A stretch of DNA of 64,000 bases from Trichaptum fuscoviolaceum (lineage: Eukaryota; Basidiomycota; Agaricomycetes; Hymenochaetales; Trichaptaceae). Made by a program: the position numbers and the translations under genes. Shown here in pieces: positions 11,126 to 23,110 of this stretch. The stretch is from the NCBI GenBank assembly GCA_910574455.1, contig CAJSYZ010000009.1, positions 806,001 to 870,000 of the forward strand, written 5' to 3'. Position 1 is the first letter of the stretch. Every line of letters starts with the position of its first letter. Below the pieces are notes generated by a model. It had not been told where the DNA came from. It saw only the letters and a program-made list of their open reading frames with translations, and did no database searches.

Positions 11126-11755
11126 AAGGATGAAGCACTTGGTGCGTGCTTTAATAGTTAAAACTCTATCGTTAGCTGACGTATGCCTGTGAGCCACCGC
11201 GAGGGCCATTCCTAAATCTTGTTAGCCAGCTGTTTGGTCCGTGCCTGCGCCCACTGGCTCACCTACGGAAACCCAAGGGCGCGTTGAAAGCTGCTGTCAT
11301 AACCTGATGGCCTACTATCACGGAGTTCCCTATAGCGTGCGCTTATTTTTGAATCCTAATACCCCCTTTGAAGCTGTGCCTACTTGGCTGGCGAAGTTTC
11401 TCCTTTATCTGTTGCGCTTGCCTGAGGTGCTACTGTGGAGTAGCTGTGCTGAATCAAGTATAACTTGACTGAAGCACATACTTTCCGTGTCGCCTACCTC
11501 ACCGTATCGTTCATCCATTCCAGTGAAATCCCGTGGTTAACTACGCATACTGTATGTATGTCGGCGTGTTCGTGGAAAAAGTCGCGGCAGCCAACGATTG
11601 CGTCGCATTTCGGATCCAATCGCCCTTCCTCATCATCACAGTCTAGCGCTTTCACGTCACACTTCTATCCTCATGAACAGTTCTTCCCGACTTCTCTCAG
11701 ATTAGACACGAGCTAAATCGATTCGAGCGAGAATGATTCAAGCTCGATCAGCTCT
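11126..11755. other. Intergenic, likely upstream region of the next gene
   Basis: About 630 bp with no coding sequence that I can support. It should include the promoter of the gene starting at 11756. Confidence 0.4.
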
Positions 11756-13501
11756 ATGGAGACTATTGACAATAACCCAGGAACTGGGCGAACTTTAGAT
11801 ACCCATGTCTTTCAGCCTCTCGGCAAGAGATTGGAGTACATGCTAGGCCGAATTAGACTTCACTACCTCGGACCACAGAACATAGCGGACAAGATTCTTG
11901 ATTTCTGGGGAAGTGGAACCTCGCCAATTGAATTTTTGGGTTTATTCGTCTCCTCTTACGATGTTGAACACGCAATATCTGACATAGCTAAGAAACGAAG
12001 CGGTAAATCAGTCTATGCTGGTTGCCGGAAGCTGATCACACTGACACAGTAAGACTAATATACTGAAATCTTGATTGCATGACGTCTGACATATTTGCCA
12101 CCAGGTCGCGTTGTCTTCCTACGAGATTCATGGCGGTCGTGAAGATCCTGACGCTTATTGTGACTTACCGGGAAGTAACGCAGCTGTTCCAAGCGATTGA
12201 AACGCTGCGACATCTACTCTCGTTCGACACCCTTATCCCTCCCAACGCTCCAGAAGATGTCGCGGGCCCGCTTCGTGTCCTTTGCGCCCTGGGTGAAAGA
12301 TTCTTGTTACAAGGAGATGTCGACGTGTCGTCCCTCAATCTCGCCCGCCGAATTCAATATGAGTTGCAAGAGCTAGTCAAAGGATTGTAAGTCTATTTCA
12401 GACATCCTTCTGTGGAGTAATATGTTAAAAAAACGGTTTTGAAAGGGAAGAGGAAGGCTCTGATATCCTTAAGTTCATCTCTGAATGCTTGAGGCTTTTT
12501 CTACGCTGTTCTCACTGTATTTGCCACCCTCGATCTCGCACTGCGACGATCAACCTGCCCTTTCTTGACATACTGGAAACCTCACATTTGATTGCGGTAT
12601 TTTTGTTTCGATGTCTCCGTGTGCTCAAGCACACCGCGCAGCTTGCAATCAACAAGCACCATATTTCCGTAGCCTTGCTAGATCTATGCATCAAACTGTT
12701 CGATCACCTCGCGGCCTGCATAATGGCTGAACTGCACCATCAGTTTGGCTGTAGGGCGTTTGGACCAAAGTTCACCAATGCGTCTCTGCGACTAATAACT
12801 TTATTTACGAGGTGTGTTATCTATAATCATCTTGATAGTCTCTTACCGTACTGAGATACATCTATTTCAGTGAAGAGCGTGGCAGCTCGAATGTGTTTCC
12901 TCAGTCGCGTGCCAGCGCAAGAACGGCATTCGTTCGAATTATGAGGGTCGGTCCGTTCCGACTACCTCGGAGGTATAGAGATGGGGCGAATGAACAGTTC
13001 TTAGCTCTGGCAACGGAGGCGGTACATCGCAATAATCGTCTCATTCGATCGACCGTGCACGACTTCATTGCGTCCATACAACACAACATGTCTCTGCAGG
13101 AGGTTCGGCATGCCTGCGGGCATCGCGAGAAGATTTTGCTCTTCGGGACGTGCGCAGGCCCGTCGGGCTGTCCGTTTGGGCTCCCGCCAATGGCCGACGA
13201 GTCTGAAGGGAATGCGCGATCACGTTCACCGGTTGAATCATCGGATCTGCTCAACGACACGACCCGTCTTGCGCGCAACATATGGGGCAAATACCTCTGC
13301 TCGGATATGGCGTGGTCCAACGTGGACTCCTGGGGCCTCCCAGAACTATTTAAGTCTCAACCGCAGATCGTTGCCCGTGTCACAGAGTGTGAGGGGAAGC
13401 TGGTGTTAGTAATCCCGTTGCCGTCAGGTGCCATTCCAGATAGGGGCTACGTCTCATTTTACGAGATGGCGGAAACGAGGTTCTATGTTATTAAGAGTTA
13501 A
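11756..13501 (+). CDS. Uncharacterised 523-residue fungal protein
   Basis: I do not recognise this family. The exons are 11756-12048, 12105-12386, 12446-12811 and 12871-13501, each with GT/AG borders, and total 1572 nt or 523 codons plus stop. The first three exons encode an alpha-helical region rich in Leu and Ile (for example RFMAVVKILTLIVTYREVTQLFQ and LLDLCIKLFDHLAACIMAEL), which could be a helical-repeat or scaffold domain. The last exon has a Gly/Cys/Pro patch (LLFGTCAGPSGCPFGLPPMAD), an acidic low-complexity linker, and a C-terminal part ending in YVSFYEMAETRFYVIKS. There is no signal peptide or clear membrane helix. A frame held across four exons and three introns makes this a real gene. 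Confidence 0.75.
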
Positions 13502-13937
13502 TTGCTGATGCGTGTGCATATATTGTATATTGGTGACTTAAGACTAGTTTAAATCTAATACGTATGTTCAAGTGGGAAAATGTTATTGTATAGTGTACTT
13601 ATTCCAACTGGTTAATTTGCTATATGGTTCTGCGAGTGCTCCGACAGCATACCAATTCTCTCGCCCAGTGTTTCATTGATCACTGCGAATCTACTACAAG
13701 TACATATACAACATTCTACAAAGGCAAATAGATAGATAGATCGAGGATCAACAATTATCAATTATGGAATTTAGGGCAGCTGGCGTGTACAATGCTATGA
13801 GATGCTGGCATAGAGGGATATAGAAGCCTGCATTCTGGTACAAAATTGTCATTTGTATGTTGCTATCGGCCTTTGTGAGGCTAGGAGGCTCAAACCTATT
13901 TTATCTCGAAGGGCTCATCGAGAGCCATCAACGCGAT

Positions 13938-14774
13938 TTATACACGCGATGAGGTGGTGTAGGCGCTACCACCATACTGGCTCATACGCGGGTCCTCGCG
14001 TACCCAGTGTCCGTGTGCGGGCTCGGCCCAGGAGCTGTTGGCGGTTGCGTACAGGAGCGTCGTGACGACGAGCGCGAAGAGCGTTATCCAGCCGAGCCAC
14101 GCGAACGCGAGCATTGCCGTGAGGATGCGGCATGCCTGGAATTGGGAGCAGAATGACGGGAGGTTCGGCCAGATGGACTGGAGAGAGGGAGTCAGTCAGG
14201 GTGCTCGGTCGGATGCGCTAAAGTCGGGAGTTACTCACTGTCGCGATGGCTGCACCGACGAGCCAGAGGATGAAGAGGATCATGAGCCCGAGCAGCTCAT
14301 GCCACACTTTCGAGAGGTACCGATACTCGCTCCGGCCATGGATCATGTGTACTCTAGTAAAGCGAAAGAAGATTAGCGCGAATACATACGCTCCCATACA
14401 AATTGAGAACTCACACCAATGGAGCCCACACCATTGCCAATATGGAGCATGCCAGGAGCTCTGCTACGATCGGGTCTGAGAGGCACGAATGGGTGTCGAC
14501 GTCAATATGAAAGGCATCGGACGAGTGGGCTCAGGACGCACCGTAGAAAGGCTGCCCTTGGTTCAAAGGGTCACCGCGAGGCAGGTGCGTAGTGTAGTGT
14601 AGACGTGCAGCGGTCAGGCCTAGCAGAACGGCCGAGAACAGCCACTGCAGCATTATTTTATGTGCAGTCACACACACGTTTAGTATCCTGAACGTTCCCG
14701 CATAAAATTGTGCAAGTGCTCCTCACCAGTGTGACATAGAGGAAAGCGCGGAGGATAGGGAACATGAACGCCAT
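13938..14774 (-). CDS. MARVEL-domain four-helix membrane protein 1
   Basis: This is a small four-helix membrane protein of the MARVEL type, expected in the plasma membrane or vesicles. The exons are 14727-14774, 14542-14644, 14415-14475, 14239-14353 and 13938-14177, in all 567 nt or 188 residues. The helices are FPILRAFLYVTL joined to WLFSAVLLGLTAAR, then IVAELLACSILAMVWAPL, then ELLGLMILFILWLVGAAIA, and ILTAMLAFAWLGWITLFALVVTTLLY. The conserved loop with LPSFCSQFQACRIL precedes helix four. At the third exon's end, the donor GTGAGT at 14414 is needed to keep frame, not the GTGTGA two bases earlier. The layout is the same as in the gene at 35717-36448, which lacks two of these introns. Confidence 0.85.
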
Positions 14775-17265
14775 TGTCTCTCGGTCTGTTTACGGTCAAC
14801 GCAAAGTGATATGGTAGAAAGCTTTGAGCTCTGAGCTTGGGCTTCGGAAGGGGTGTTGGTGGGAGAAGAAAGGGGAGAGAACGAAGAGGCGAGGGCAGGC
14901 TTTAATATGATGTCGTCCGCTGGGTCTAGCACATTCGTCACGTACAGTACGTATCCCTAAGGTATTCTTGGAGTCCCTTGACACGCAAGCGGAGCATGTT
15001 GTTGGACATGAGGCGCGAGGGGGCTTCATTATAGCATCGAACGGTCGAGGACAAGCTTAGAGCCCAGCAATTCGGCAAACCCGCACATGACAACCACGTT
15101 GCATTATAGGTGCAGTGATGACCTGGAAACTATTGGGTCCTTGGGTAGATAGTAGTAAGAGAAGTGCATATACTTGACTGCGCTGGTGATTGTTGCATTT
15201 GCGCGCACACATATTTGGCTTTGGAAGAAAAGAGACTCGATTTGACGAAGCAGGCTCATGGGTACTAGACTCAATATTAACGTTTAAACTCCGCTCAAAA
15301 ACTTAAGTATATCTGATCGGCTGGGCAGACAGCCTTCTTCGCCCTCACCACCTCCGCATGTTTATGTGCACAGTCGATAGGCGTGATGGCTGAAAACTCC
15401 GGACATATCATGATCATACAAGTCTGGAGAACATGCCTAAACGTGCCCGCTGACGTACAAGCAATCTTCTTGCCCAATGGCTGTGGCTTTTCTGACAACT
15501 TACAGCCGCGCTGGCTACTGACCCGTTGCTGATAAAGACCGTGCTATCGAAATCAACGTGTAAAGTATTCGATGGTGTCAAAGATCAATATCAATCCCGA
15601 GTCTATGTCCGAGAATCTTTCGATTCGTGGGCTAGAATGTACTGACACCTCATCTGCGGCGATAGGCCATCAACATCAACACAGCCGCAGTTGTTTCTCG
15701 GGCGCGAGGGATATGCGGTGTGTCCGGATCCCTCCATGCTTCCTCCTTACAAATCCAACTAAGGCTTACCCCCTCGAAGGTTAGGCCATTGATACATAGT
15801 AGACTGCCTATCAAATGTTCCCGCCGCTTTTCCACTCCACATAATCTCGTCCCGCCGCCATCACATTTCACCGCCTTGCGCGCCCACACCTCATGTTCCA
15901 CCATCATATCGGGTGCTGTGGCTGCGTATAGCTTCACTGGAAATCACGCATTCTCCAACAAAAGTCGACTGATCTGCTAGTGGGCTGACTTTTCACTTTG
16001 AAATCAACGACCCCCCCCCCCCCACCCCTGTGTGCTCTTTTACTATTACCTCTTAGCGCCGCCTTCAAATCTCCGGGATCGTACGAATGCACTTGGAGAA
16101 AACACATACATACGTAAGCCGGTCGCTTGTCATAATAATTTAGCTAACTACCACCCACCAATAAATCCATGACTGGCTTGCGAGCTGGCACGGTGCTGTG
16201 GCGAGCGAAGAACTTGAGGATACTCAGCCGTCCTAAACTGAACACACACACACGCAAAGCAAATGTTCAAGGACCTGCATTTTTGACACGAAAGCAAAAA
16301 AGTGTTTTGCAAGCTTCCGTTGGGTTTTGCAGTTGCGATACGCTAGACATTCATTGTTTCCCATGATGCCATGATACCACTGAACCTACCAGTATCTTTT
16401 CCGACTTCCCCCGAACTTGAAAGTACGTTGATCTTGTCTAAAAATCAACAGATATTGAAGTACGAGATGACGATAGGCGACATCATCGTAACTAGTCTTC
16501 CGCTGACAGAATAACTTGAATACACAGTGCGTTTACCTCAAGGATCGAGAGAAGGTGAATCATTCGAGGAGAAGTGTAGCGTCGCCCTATCTCAGTTGTG
16601 GCGGGGATTTCAGGATGAATTACGTCTGTGTCTGCGATGTCGAAGCCGTGCAAGAACTCGGGACCAGAATGCATGTGACGGATGCGAGTGGTGGACAACG
16701 ACGATGAGAACGCGCATTGTGCGCTCTTCTCCGGTCCCTGAAGAAATTCACCATTGTACGGCGACCATAGGACCAGTTCAAACACCTTGGCACAGTCAGA
16801 TCAACGCTCCAATGCGATGTGATCATGAATTGTCGGAACGCATGGGTGGGTGTTTGGATATCCTTTCTCTACGATCCCATAGGCAACACGCTGAGTACAA
16901 TGTGTCCTAGAATCATAGACTCGGGATGTTTCATCTATGTAAATGATTCGACGGGATACCTTTAATCCATTTTTTGAGACAAGAGTGTCTTTTCTTACGA
17001 TGCTTGACTACGAAGAACACACAGACTCTGCTGATACATGCCTTGAAGAATTGGTATGGAGACAGTATGATACTCGTACATATGTATATGCAATCTGGTA
17101 TAGATAGTAGGCTAGCATCTGTGAAGCGAGAAAAATGAGTATACAGCCAGAATTCGTGTATTTGGAAAATCAATGACTTACACAACGTACGTTCTTGACC
17201 AATAAAATGATGCTACACACATTCAATCGAAATAAATTAAGAATTTATAAAACACCGGGAGTTTC
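14775..17265. other. Gene-poor stretch, no supported gene
   Basis: About 2.5 kb. Open frames at 15295-15498 and 16492-16910 match nothing that I know and lack splice support. A run of 14 C occurs near 16010-16023. The left part should hold the promoter of the MARVEL gene, and the right part the 3' end of the coiled-coil gene. Confidence 0.4.
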
Positions 17266-19982
17266 TCATGAAACGAAATTCCTAAAGGGATTGTTGGAAG
17301 CGAAGCGAGATCGTGCATTATTCTCCTCTTCAGTCACCCTGGAGGGGTGTTGACTTTCATTTCCACCAGGCGATGACGAGCTAAAGTCACCAGGTGTCGA
17401 CACAGATGAGGTGTCTTGAATAGCTGAAGAGGGTTCAAGCGCAGAATGGCTGAAGGGGGTAGGCACAGGCATGGAAGGAGGCGACGTGAAGGCAGAATTG
17501 CCGACTTCATCGTGATCATCTGCGACAGGTGCACCCCAAAGGAGCGCAGGTCCCAGCCCAGAGCCGGACGCGCTAAACGGCGAAAAGCGGCTGCCAGCTA
17601 ATCCACTTGAGCTTTGACCTGCACTTGTGCTTTCTCCGAAGCTCGGCATACTTGGAACAGGCATTGAAGGCGCCGAAGGTAGTGATTGCGGAGCACCTGA
17701 TAAGTCCCTATCACTAACCCGCGATTGTGGGACCGGTGGCAATCCCTTACTATCAGAACCGACTGGACCGAGAGGATGAGCAGAAACAGGCGAGAGAGGC
17801 GAAGAAGGTCGCGACGAATGAGAACGAGTAAGCGAAGAAGGTGAAGGTGAGCGGGACCTCGGAGGAGTACCACTCGGCGAATGTGGCTGCAAGTACACAT
17901 TTGTACCCAAAGGAGAGCTTGGCGTTCTCGGCCGAGACAAACTTGTAACATAGCTCGAAGAGGTGGAGGGTGTTCGTACGAGTCCGTCGTGCGCCGTACG
18001 GACTGCATCTACTACGCTCGTATGCGAAGGAGGAGGGCCAGGAGGAGGGGCATATACAGACGCCCGGGCTGAATTTGAGCTGGACCGCAAAATTGCAGGA
18101 GCAGGCGATCCAGCTCGGCTTGACTGGCGAGAACGACTATGCGTTGACTCAGGAGGACCTGAGTCGACCTCAATCCCAGACTCATGACGTAAGTGATGTG
18201 GAGGCGGTCCCGCTGGAGGCGCGTACTGTCGAGCGATTGGAGAAGGGGGTCGTGAAGGAGGATGAACTATTGGCTGTGACACACTGTTGTCACTCAAGGG
18301 ATGCAAAGCGTCACTTGAGTATGAAGGTGGTGCAACATCGGAGCGTGTCCGTTGCGTGTCCCCCGTGTATGATGGAAGGCTTCTCGTTGTACTCGGATGT
18401 TCGGGAAACGCGCCTGGCATGGATCCTACGGGCGATGGTGGTCGCTCTGGGTCATATGCGGGCGGTGCTATCCGCAGACCCCCAGCACTCGGACCCTCTT
18501 CTCTCACACGCGCAAGGATCTCGCGTCGAACGTTCATGAGCTGCCTGCGTCGAGAATTTAGGAATTCCTGCGCATCAGCGGCATCCAGCTCGAGTTGCTT
18601 GATGCGCTCTTCACTTGCTTTACATTGACCAAAGATTCCTTGCTGAAACCGCGTCATAGAAGAAAGAGACTGACGTATCTTCTCTGAAAGGATCCCACAT
18701 TGAACTTAGTAGGTTACAATTCTTGTCCGGTAGAACACTCACGTTGGAAAACGAAATCCGTGTACAAGTTATCGAACACCACATTCAGCCATTCACTAGA
18801 GTATACTCAGTTTAGCAAACGTTATGTTATCGTCCTCGGTGCTTACGGTTTGACCAACTCAGCTCCTTGCACGACATTTACGAGAGGCTGAACTTCTCGA
18901 GCACGCTGCATGTGTCGCTCGGCTTGAGATGCGAGCGATTGGGCACGCACCAAGTCGTCTTGTTCAGCCATTTCTGCCCAGATACCACCAAATCCAAATG
19001 TATCATATGTGGCATTCCGGTTTGCCTAAGAAATGTTATTCAAAACACCGAAGGAGAGTCGAACAGTACATACATTTTGTAGAGAAGCGAGCGCCTGATT
19101 TGCGCACCCTGCTGCGCGGTCTAAAATAGAAAAAACATGTCGTTCGTGCGCTAACCTTGCTTGAACCTTTGTATGCTTAGAAGACTCAAATTGGTGGCGA
19201 CAAATGATCAGATACCTCTTCATTGTGCAACTCTGCAGCTTTGAGCTCGTCTTCAGCGGAATCTTCTTCTGGGAAGTCTGAAGAAACGCAGCTGATGTCA
19301 AAGAAGAGGAAGTTCATGCTTATAAAGACAGCATACCTGGCGTTGGTCCCGAGAACGCAGATGTATAGAGGTCGTTGATTTGTTGTAGCATACGTTTGCG
19401 CTTGTCCACATCTACTATGAGATCTATCTTCTACACAGCATAGAAGAGGTTGAGATGCTTTCCAAATCGAGTGTGGAATGAAGTCTAAGACACACCTTTG
19501 CCTTCGATACTTGCAGTGTTTCCTTCAGCTCGGCGATCGCTTGATTCTCGTTGTACTCTGCCTGAGCAGCTTCGACATATTCACGCTCCTCCTTCTCTAA
19601 TTTACGATCCAGGCCTTCTTTTCCACCGTGGCGTATCTTGAAAAGGAACCGTTTCGTTCCGCTGCGTTGTAATTTGTCGACATCTTTCGCTTCCGATTTC
19701 CTTCAAGTTTGAGCATGCATGAGTGAAGTGTTTGAGCCACAAAGTGTGTTTAGCGTACCTCTTCTTCACAAGCTCCTGCAGTCGCTTTTCCCGAACAGAA
19801 AGGTCTCTCTCGACAGCCTCAATCAAACTATTCGTCTCTCGCAGCTCAGCTGGGGCGCTTTCAAGCTCCGTAATTGCTTGAAGCAGTCGACCGTGCTAAT
19901 GCAAACGTTAGCACACGAACTCCAATTCAGCGTAAGGACTTGCCTCATCCGCAGCGTATAGTATGTCTACACTTTCTGCCAT
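17266..19982 (-). CDS. Long coiled-coil protein with Pro/Ser-rich tail, unknown function
   Basis: The exons are 19944-19982, 19759-19895, 19496-19700, 19337-19430, 19216-19277, 19074-19175, 18847-19025, 18743-18795 and 17266-18683, in all 2289 nt or 762 residues. The start is MAESVDILYAADEHGRLLQA. Residues from about 14 to 320 are heptad-like and charged (for example IEAVERDLSVREKRLQELVKKR), so a coiled coil is likely. From about residue 350 the chain is Pro/Ser-rich and low in complexity, with repeated PPSYSS and APPAGPPP-like stretches that may bind SH3, WW or other proline-binding domains. The pattern resembles a conserved fungal family of unnamed coiled-coil proteins, but I can name no function. 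The first intron (19896-19943) starts with GC instead of GT. Confidence 0.82.
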
Positions 19983-20807
19983 ATCTTCGAAAGCAGAAAA
20001 CGCTGTCTAGCTATCAAATGTGAACGAGATGAGGGGACCAAGGTCTTCGAGAATTTCAGTATTTGTGTCTCGCTGTTCCGCTGATTCCTTTTATTGTGTG
20101 CCCTCTTCGATACAAGAGCTGTGTATGTATGGCGGTGTCAAATATATGAGAATGTGGCCAAAGTGGTTGTAAATTTAGAGAAATAACATGCATGTTATTA
20201 TGAAGATAACATGGAAGTTCACTGCATCAAGGGTCGAAATCGAGGCGGTGCTGATTCAAGTTCTGAACGAAGTTGCCAGCGTGTGACAGTGTTGTAATAC
20301 GGATCAGTATTTAACTCAGTATTTCTTCCATATCTTAGCCTCTACCTGTCCGATTTTCTTCATTTCTTCACTAAGTAGATTGTGATACATCCCCAGAGGA
20401 GATTAGATACAAAATGAAAAGCTTGTGCAAGTAGACAAGTCTCGATATCTCGGGTAAGTCACGCTTATGTCACAGGTTATGCATATTACCGATATGTTGC
20501 ATTAACACATACGCGACTTGATGTCGACGGCATCCGTATTTTGGACATATTAATACCTTCATAATGACATGTCTCTACACTGGTAGGCCTTCAGTAGCGC
20601 GGGTAATATTATCTGCATTCATTTAAAATAGATTCTATAATGATTTGCCTTCATGTTCTCGCTCGATCATCAGCTCCTTAGGTCTTATGTGCATAAAGTC
20701 ATCTCTGAGCTAGCTAAACATTACATGTACGGTATTAATCCATGGATTCTAGACTCTAATATCGACTTAGAGTGTGTAGGTAGGGAGATGAGTGAATCTT
20801 CAACAAT
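19983..20807. other. Intergenic, nothing recognised
   Basis: About 820 bp between the coiled-coil gene's start and the end of the DUF6533 gene B. It is AT-rich and has no supported coding sequence. Confidence 0.4.
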
Positions 20808-22479
20808 TCAGTACCTTGTACATTCTTGTAGCTCTACATCAATAGTAGTGAGTCTAGTGACAGGCATGGCGTCTGAGAACATAGGGTCTGCGACCTCTGC
20901 AGAGCTGTCTGACTCCCATTTACTCGTGTCCTTCACTTCCTTCGCGAAAGCCCCGCGAAAGTTCAGGACAATGCGAGCCCCAGCTATGGCAGTGGTCACT
21001 GTAAGAAACGGCGTTGCTGCTGCTATGAGCGCGGGCCTTTCTTTCTGCAGGGCAAGAGCAATATTCGGAATATTTGCGGCTATCAAGGAAGTTAGCTGAT
21101 TAATACGTCATAATCACTAACTGGCAATCTCACCGAGCACGACTGCATAATAAACGAAGCCTGAAATGTTATTATCTCGTCTTAGCCTTGACCATAGGAT
21201 GAGTACGCTTCGGATGCTTACCGTCACGGATGAGAGTCTTTACGATAGGCACGCGGCTTCGATAAACTGTTCGTTCGCAACAACGCTTAAGTAAAGAACA
21301 AATAAGAAAATTTAGGATATAAACCTACCTTTCCTTGCAGATCCCGCTGCCATAAGCACGAAAACGACAGTATCAAAGACTAGTATTGCAACCCATGCGT
21401 ATGCCGTGTAGTTACTTCCACCACTTGCGAAGAAACTTTTGCACCCAAGAAATCGGCGGATACTTTAAGAATGATGTCAGCATACGAGCAAGCACGAATC
21501 GGATGCAATCAATCTGACCTAGGATGAGGGATGGCTGAGCGGAGATCAGTCTAATGTGTTGCTTTCGTAGCTGGCATTCGACTTACAATGGAAGGATTTG
21601 ATAGCCCGTGCAACAATATAGATCACAACAGCATCAGCTGCCTGAATACATGTCATGAATTAGAACGAAGTACAACTTGCATTCCAACACTTACCAAAAA
21701 TGTCACGGCAAGTGCGATAATCACAATTCGTCGCTTCTCCCAGAACGCAATTGTTCTAAGGCACATTATTACTTTAGAGCAAATGTTACTGTTAGTTCGT
21801 GTAGAATCCAGTATATCAGTGGGGCATTTACCTACTTTGCACAGGGATTATTAAGATTATGACTGAAACATCATGGATGTGAATTGCTACGTCACAGAAC
21901 TGTATGGATAGAAGCATGAACGGCCCGATCGTCGATATGGTAGCAGTGGTGAATTACCTTGTCGCTCATATTTAATATGAGAGTATCTAGTGAATAAGAT
22001 CCAATATTAGATGCCGAAGCAATACTTCTCCAGTAAACTCACAAATCAGGAATAATATCCCTTCCAATGACGCCGGATACCGAGCGCCAAAGTACAGTAA
22101 CTTAATGAGCGACCATCTTCCAGACCATATTAATTCGACCTTCATTGCATAAGCAATATATCAAAATGATCATGAAAGAGGTGTTACCTCTCTATACATG
22201 CTCATTAGTTCCCCGCCAAGGTGAAAATGAATGATTATCGTACTCATCAAGTGTCGATAGCGTATCCCATATTAGAGCAGTATATGCCACGACTGAGTGT
22301 TGTATTAGAGATTTCAGACTGGAAGACTACATTCAGACGGACTTGTAAGATACTACAACGTGAGTTATTAGTTCATTTCCTGTGAGAGGCTAAGAAGATG
22401 AAATAATGCTTACTCTGGTAGTCTGAAGATCCTCCGCGCTCTGGAATAGTGTAGACAAGCTGGCTCCCAAGCCAGACAT
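20808..22479 (-). CDS. DUF6533-family multi-pass membrane protein (paralogue B)
   Basis: The start is ATG at 22479 (MSGLGASLSTLFQSAEDLQTTR). The first exons are 22414-22479, 22343-22352 (10 nt), 22244-22292, 22188-22191 (4 nt) and 22043-22139. They read YLTIVAYTALIWDTLSTLDEEV then ELIWSGRWSLIKLLYFGARYP, the DUF6533 signature. A late exon reads LIRDGFVYYAVVLGE. The last exon reads ATPFLTVTTAIAGARIVLNFRGAF with a Ser/Asp-rich cytosolic tail ending at 20808. Several middle exons are short and their borders are not settled. Function is unknown; the fold is a seven-helix membrane bundle by family prediction. It is one of four such genes in 30 kb, which suggests local duplication. Confidence 0.82.
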
Positions 22480-23110
22480 GATGGTGGTGAAGTGAGAAAA
22501 GTGGTTGAACGCAGAGAGAGAGCTAACGCCCAGTTCGACCCTGAGCAGTACTACTTATGAGTGAGTTGTTACTCGCTTACGGAACTATTCAGTCGCGGAG
22601 TAGTTCGCTGAAGTGCTTCCGTGCTCGGCAAGTAGCGGATCCCAGTGCTCTAACGTAGACATGAAGCTCGAGAAATGGCGTTGGACCTCATGGACTGCAC
22701 CCGGCCTTGAAAAAACACCGAACTAGCTTGCACTGCTGAAGTTTTGACTTGAAGTAAGCCATTGATAGAAAATTAGACCGGAGGTCTTCACGCAGATCTT
22801 CTTGCCAGAGAAATACACAGTAGACGAAACATAGACCAGCAGCGAGAGATAGAACAAGGCACAAACGATCAGGCCATAAACAGGGGAGTCCACACTTTAA
22901 TTCTGATAGCGTGTGTGAGTGGCGACGGGATCGTCTATTTGCAGTTCAATCAGGTATCGGCTAACGCCGCCTCCGACCGGCGTCTATAACTCCAATCAAG
23001 GAAAATAAATTGAGGAACAGATGCATAAATAATGTGAAACAGGACGATAAGTTATTTCTTGGAGGCACATACAGTAACGACTGATATATTGATGGTGCAG
23101 TCAGCCTCTT
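22480..23110. other. Intergenic between DUF6533 genes B and C
   Basis: About 630 bp. It carries the promoter of gene B and the 3' end of gene C by position. No gene is seen. Confidence 0.4.

Noticed and set aside
16008..16024. Run of C residues
   Set aside because: Simple homopolymer, reported only as a possible assembly weak point; no function is suggested.
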